Below are positions 59,601 to 64,000 of a stretch of DNA of 64,000 nt, one piece after another. The translations under genes were made by a program, and so were the position numbers. The stretch comes from Gonatopus flavifemur (Eukaryota; Arthropoda; Insecta; Hymenoptera; Dryinidae), in NCBI GenBank assembly GCA_018340375.1, contig JAFFJZ010000007.1, positions 27,812,001 through 27,876,000 on the forward strand. The letters are read 5' to 3'. Within the stretch, counting starts at the first letter, position 1, and every line of letters starts with the position of its first letter. Under the pieces are notes generated by a model. It did no database searches, was not told the DNA's origin, and was given only the letters and a program-made list of their open reading frames with translations.

Positions 59601-61723
59601 GAGTATTCAGTAGAGAAGACGGCAGGATATTGGCAAATAAAGGATTCTTCATCTTATGGTTGCCAAAGTACTTGTTGCCTACCGAGAGATGAATCTATCC
59701 CTGCGCCAGCATTCAAGGAACTAGTTTTCCACGACGCATCACATAAAAGTACGTTATTCTCGCAGAATTTTTAATATACCCAGCAAATGTACTATCATGA
59801 ATACTGCTGTGGATAAAATACTCCTCGAGATCTTTCAATGAAAAAATTGTAAAACTCTTCAACATATCTTTTCCTGGGAAAATTCGTATCCAATATGAAC
59901 CCAATTATACCGTTACAGATAAATTACTTGATCGTGGGACTGAAATTCAACATTTTCGGGATTGGGAAAAATTGAATTGTGAGACGCAATCATTGGAAGA
60001 GAATATAATAAAAGAACCTCAAGAACGTGTGAGAGGAGGCGGTGATAGCAATAATGAGAGAAGAAATGTGTATGAATCTACTACTGCATCTACTGAACTG
60101 CCGAGTTCTTCGGAGATACAAGGAGGGCAGAATGATGAATTACAAGACACTCGATCAAACGTAAAAGCAATTTTGAAGAAAACTTTATTGATCGACTTGA
60201 GTGGTAGCACTAGTACATGTAACGAACAAGATGAAATTTGTGTCAAATCCTTGAAAATTAATCAAGAAACCAAGGAACAAAACGATACCGATACTAAAGT
60301 ATCAATAATTAGCGAAACCAGCAAAATTGGACAAACGCCTCAACCGTTCTCTATAGTTAAGGATCCATTCATGATTCCTGAGTCAGATCCTTTGAAATCA
60401 ATAAATGGGAGCGAAGAGTTTTTAAATGAACGTGAGCTCAGTGTACAAAAATCGTTCGATTCTCATCCAAATATGCGTTTATTGAAGTTGAGAAGAAGCC
60501 CCCCCGCTCATGATGATAGTGGAGAGATCTTCGAATCGGATAAAAATTCATCCATCGTTACGTCTATTTTGAATGAACATCAAGTTCTTGAACCTCGTCC
60601 ATCCGAAGTTGCAGTTTTGAAAATTGAATCATCGTCAGATGAAATTATTGAAACTCAGTATAAACAGTTAGACACTTCCACTGTGAAACGTAGTGGAACA
60701 AACTGTGAGTGTGAAAATTCATCACGTGTTCAATACCAAGATCAAGATATTGTAAATGACGAACTCAAGACATCAACTCCCACATCACAAAGATATCGTT
60801 CACAACTTCCAAAGAGAAAGGAATTCTCATGCCCTCAAATATGTTCAGCTGATTTCACTAAAACTCAAACTCCGTTGATAGAAAAAGAAAATCTGTCATC
60901 CGAGCAATCGAATGATGAACATCAATCTTCCAAATACTCTTCATCGGATACAAGATCTTCGATAGAGGTGGATCCTGAACCCAGTACATCGATGAGACAA
61001 TCTAACCATCGAATGACAGATGATGAAAAAGAACGTATGCAAATGGATTCTAAATATCCCGTAATACGAAAATACGTATCGTTAGAAGAAATATATCCAA
61101 GGATCTCTTCGGAAATTGAATCTGTGTCATCAGAAGAGCCTGATTTTCAGACTTTGTTTTCCCAAGATGGATCATTCTCTTCTACGACTGTACAATCGTT
61201 GACTTCTTTTTTAACCGATGAAAGAACATATTCTCAACAAAAGCTCTCTGATTGCAGTAAAAATAATCTACTGATCGATGGTGGATCCATTGAAAACAAG
61301 ATGAATCATGTAGATTGTCAAATACAAACTTCGATGAATACGATTCCTTCGCCCGTTTCGAGAAAACCGTATGGTGGAAATTTGGTTACAGTTAATATAG
61401 ATTTAGAATCTGATGTGATCGCGAATAACATTTATTGTCCCGAAGATAAAATTATATTGAAAAATTTGGAAGCTCCGATCGATGATCAAACGAAAATTGC
61501 AATTGAAATTAGTTTAGTGAAGAAGAAAAAAGAGTTAATGAATTCTTTTAAATGTGAAGAAATAAATCCAGCAGTCCCTTACGCGACTTTGCCTTTTCAT
61601 CGCTGTGTGTGCAATGGAGTGATTGCAAATTCAAATCTACCTGAAAAGCCTCGTCCTATCTATAGGAATCTGTTACAAAATGAAGGTGATGATGGAATTC
61701 GAAATGTACGGAACAATGAATGA
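56628..61723 (+). CDS. Four-exon gene for a Cys-rich, Ser-rich protein of about 1160 residues
   Basis: Proposed exons are 56628-56728, 56967-58043, 59249-59748 and 59919-61723. All junction phases agree (2, 2, 1). The first join rebuilds a CxxC pair (C33-G-N-C36), giving C22xxC25, C33xxC36, C47 and C53xxC56, a zinc-binding-like head. The second exon adds scattered Cys/His-rich motifs (CCEGSNDKNVCDVCRKC). Exon 3 opens at a CAG acceptor and stays in frame upstream of any ATG (NVTKNEQIPNKRSWWTDIRN). Exon 4 is Ser/Glu-rich with ATLPFHRCVCNGV near the end. A strong donor GGTAAGTAT just after the stop hints at a further exon or alternative end. Intron 2 is full of repeats. Two separate genes (split at intron 2) are the alternative. 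No family recognised. Confidence 0.7.
58353..58605. mobile_element. TA-flanked MITE in intron 2, CAATG ends
   Basis: Begins CAATGTAAAAAATAATTGTG and ends ACATTTTTTACAATG, flanked by TA. The interior (TTTTTCACCATAATTTGGTG, CTCATTTTTTATGGAAAAAC) recurs at 63330-63575. Confidence 0.85.
58640..59060. repeat. Decayed palindromic repeat in intron 2
   Basis: Words such as TTGGATCTGTCAAG, GACAAAGCC, CTGTCTTGTTAGC and GGCAAGGTCTTG recur in both orientations, similar in style to the CTTGTCA repeat at 11051. Borders are unclear. Confidence 0.4.
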
Positions 61724-62010
61724 ATGCGATGATGAATTCATTGGTAAGTATATATTACGTATCGTCCATGAACACATTTTTTCACTTTTAAAATTTGTAT
61801 CGTTGTCGAAACGTCTTATTAGAACTCTTTGATTCGTAATGTACTACTTTTCCAGAAGCAAACATGGGAGAAATATACGTAAATGCCAGAATAATGTTGT
61901 ATATATTTGTTTGATTCAATTCGAAAATATTTAATTTCATTTGAAATACATATGAATCGTTAACGGTATATATTTTGATTTTTTATTTCAAATTCACTTC
62001 ATAGTTTCTA

Positions 62011-62230
62011 CACTGTAAAAAAAAATTTCATACACTGACAGAAAAATCAATTTCCAGTACATTTGTATGAAACTTCGCATAAATTTATCTGAAAATTCCA
62101 AACCTTATGGGGGATTTTCCAACATTCCGCAGTAAATTTCCTGACGAGTTCTGAAAATTCCTAACGTATGTATTTATTAATCACTTCACATAAATATAAA
62201 GGATTTTTCCTGTAGAAGTTTTTTACAGTG
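62011..62230. mobile_element. TA-flanked MITE, CACTGTAAAA ends
   Basis: Begins CACTGTAAAAAAAAATTTCA and ends GAAGTTTTTTACAGTG, flanked by TA on both sides; 220 bases. Same ends and size class as 32617-32838. Confidence 0.85.
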
Positions 62231-63329
62231 TAACTAATTTGAAGCCAAAGCAATAGTCAATGAATATGAAATGTTAATTCCATCATAATGTAAAAGCAAC
62301 CCGAGTATAAAAGTGATTGAAAAATGTAACTTTATGGACTTTATCGCTATTTTGTGCGTTGACTAGATTGATGTATCAAGACATGGTTTCAGAGCATGTA
62401 CGCAATTTTTATTTCATGCGAATTTCTTATTTTTGAATGCTTTGATATGTATCTTAGTGTAACATTCAGTAACATGAGGAAGAGTAACATCTCTTTCACA
62501 AGTTTCATTCATGAGATTTGTTTATGCTGTAAGTTGATATTTATTCCTTACAATAACATGAATTTGTAGTCACAAGAATACGGTCGCAAACGTTCATAAC
62601 TATCATATAAATGACCTGTTAAATCCATGAGAAATATCTTATCCCTGAGAAATGGCTTCATGAGTCTCTACTTTGACTTATATTCTATACAGACATTTGT
62701 TATACTTCCCAAATGCTCATACCTAGATGAGACCTTCATCGTGTATGTTATACTCGAATACTTTATTCAGAAAAAGCGCATATATTCTCCAAATAGTATG
62801 ACAAACTGCTTCTAGAATTCTTCTAGTACCGTGAATCATCATTACACTTCCCGAAATAGCCTCTCACGGTGTATATTTTGGAATTTGCAGGAGTTCGTGA
62901 TATCAATGGATTTCAGAAACTCCTATTTCAAAAATCGAGATATATAGTTTCTGTATGATTGAGGTATACAAATATTGATGACAGAAATCAAAGAATGTTT
63001 CTGGAATCTATCAAAAGAATTTCTATAAAGAAATTATCTCATCAGATTTCTAATATCGATTTAAGATAAACACAGGTCAACAAGATTTTGCTGTAAGACA
63101 ACTGCGAGTGGATTCTGAAATGATTTGCTACATAGAATAAGAATCCAAGGTCAGAATTGGGGATCAAGTCAGGATTTTGAGATATTGAAGATTATCTCCT
63201 CCAAAAATGAGGGTTTGAGCTGTTTTTTAGATTTTGAATACTGTGCACAAAATTTTGTTCTTCCTTTTCCTAATTGCATCATTCAATACTACTCTCACCT
63301 TTCAAAATAAGTTATTGATTGGATACCTA

Positions 63330-63575
63330 AGATGTAAAAAAATAATTGTGGGATTTCTTCCCAAAAATGGTAGCAGCGAAATTTCTTCATGAATGGGAAA
63401 TTTTTCACCATAATTTATTGGACTTTCCTCCCATAGAGAATTCAACACACACGACAAAAATAATTCTTTAAAATGATGGAAAAATCCCTCATTTTTTATG
63501 AAAAAACAATTCCCTTACGATGAGGGGACGAAATTCACCAACAATGTGAAGAAAAACTTCCCACACTTTTACAGT
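63330..63575. mobile_element. Second copy of the intron-2 MITE
   Basis: Aligns over its whole length with 58353-58605: GATGTAAAAAAATAATTGTG, TTTTTCACCATAATTTATTG, CTCATTTTTTATGAAAAAAC, CACACTTTTACAGTG. Ends are more eroded than in the intronic copy. Confidence 0.8.
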
Positions 63576-64000
63576 GGACGATTTTTTCTCGCAGAGTTAC
63601 GACCATTCTAAGTTATGAAATATATCCCTAGGATTGTGATAAGTCCAAGATCTCCTGAGGGCATCGTCAGGAGATGGGGGAATGGAAGTTCTCATTTTCA
63701 GACATAATATTTACAATCAGTAACTCCATAAACACTCAAGTGCAATTTGTTGAGGTACTAACATCGTTTTTTGTAAATTTTTATGTGCCACTTTGAATCC
63801 GCCATTTTGAGAATCATAATCTCAATTTTCTGACTTCATATTCATACTTGGCGATCTCACAAACCCTCAACCCCACATGTTCAAGAGAAGTGAGCTAGTG
63901 AAAAAATTCATACCTCAAAGGATCAATAATGTGAGTACTGATCATGTTGTTAAGATATATTTTGTATTTTAGAATGATCGTAATTTTGAAGAAACAAACC

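Larger units (their letters stand above)
61724..64000. other. Downstream noncoding region
   Basis: Holds two MITEs (62011-62230, 63330-63575). No AATAAA was seen near the stop at 61723. No further gene is supported up to the window edge. Confidence 0.45.

Overview
The window looks like nuclear DNA of an insect. It is AT-rich and gene-poor, has short GT-AG introns, arthropod-type core promoters (TATA about 30 bases before a TCA-type initiator), three mariner families, LINE and SINE copies, and a dense population of palindromic elements flanked by TA. Hymenoptera is a guess; the sequence does not settle the order. I saw no rRNA gene, no intact tRNA gene and no CRISPR array.

Layout. 1-13 kb: no convincing gene; nested foldback repeats at 0.3-0.9 kb, a MITE at 7.8 kb, and a large GTGATCA-rich foldback at 10.0-11.7 kb. 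13.2-20 kb: a transposon nest. A roughly 1 kb palindrome is broken by at least three palindromic elements, one mariner in its loop, and one LINE with a clean 12-base target duplication. 20-24 kb: a second GTGATCA-family copy with two nested TA-flanked elements. 24-29 kb: mostly noncoding, with a likely signal-peptide first exon on the minus strand (27455-27532), a TATA/initiator promoter on the plus strand (25319-25349) and a doubtful exon. 29.8-31.5 kb: a compact minus-strand two-exon gene whose start codon is split by the intron; it encodes a coiled-coil plus CxxC/CxxC protein of 147 residues. 32-50 kb: repeats, including a LINE 3' fragment, a decayed mariner, a tRNA-derived SINE interrupted by a MITE, a threefold divergent repeat and several foldbacks. 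51-62 kb: the main genic part. A minus-strand gene for a 788-residue Ser/Arg/Glu-rich protein with a Cys-Pro tail lies head to head with a plus-strand four-exon gene for a Cys-rich, Ser-rich protein of about 1160 residues. A third mariner sits between them.

I recognise neither large protein. Their divergent arrangement and similar composition (disordered Ser-rich body with CxxC or CxPC clusters) suggest a related, fast-evolving pair, but this is inference. Apart from these loci the window is mostly a record of repeated transposon insertion, much of which can be ordered because younger elements sit inside older ones.
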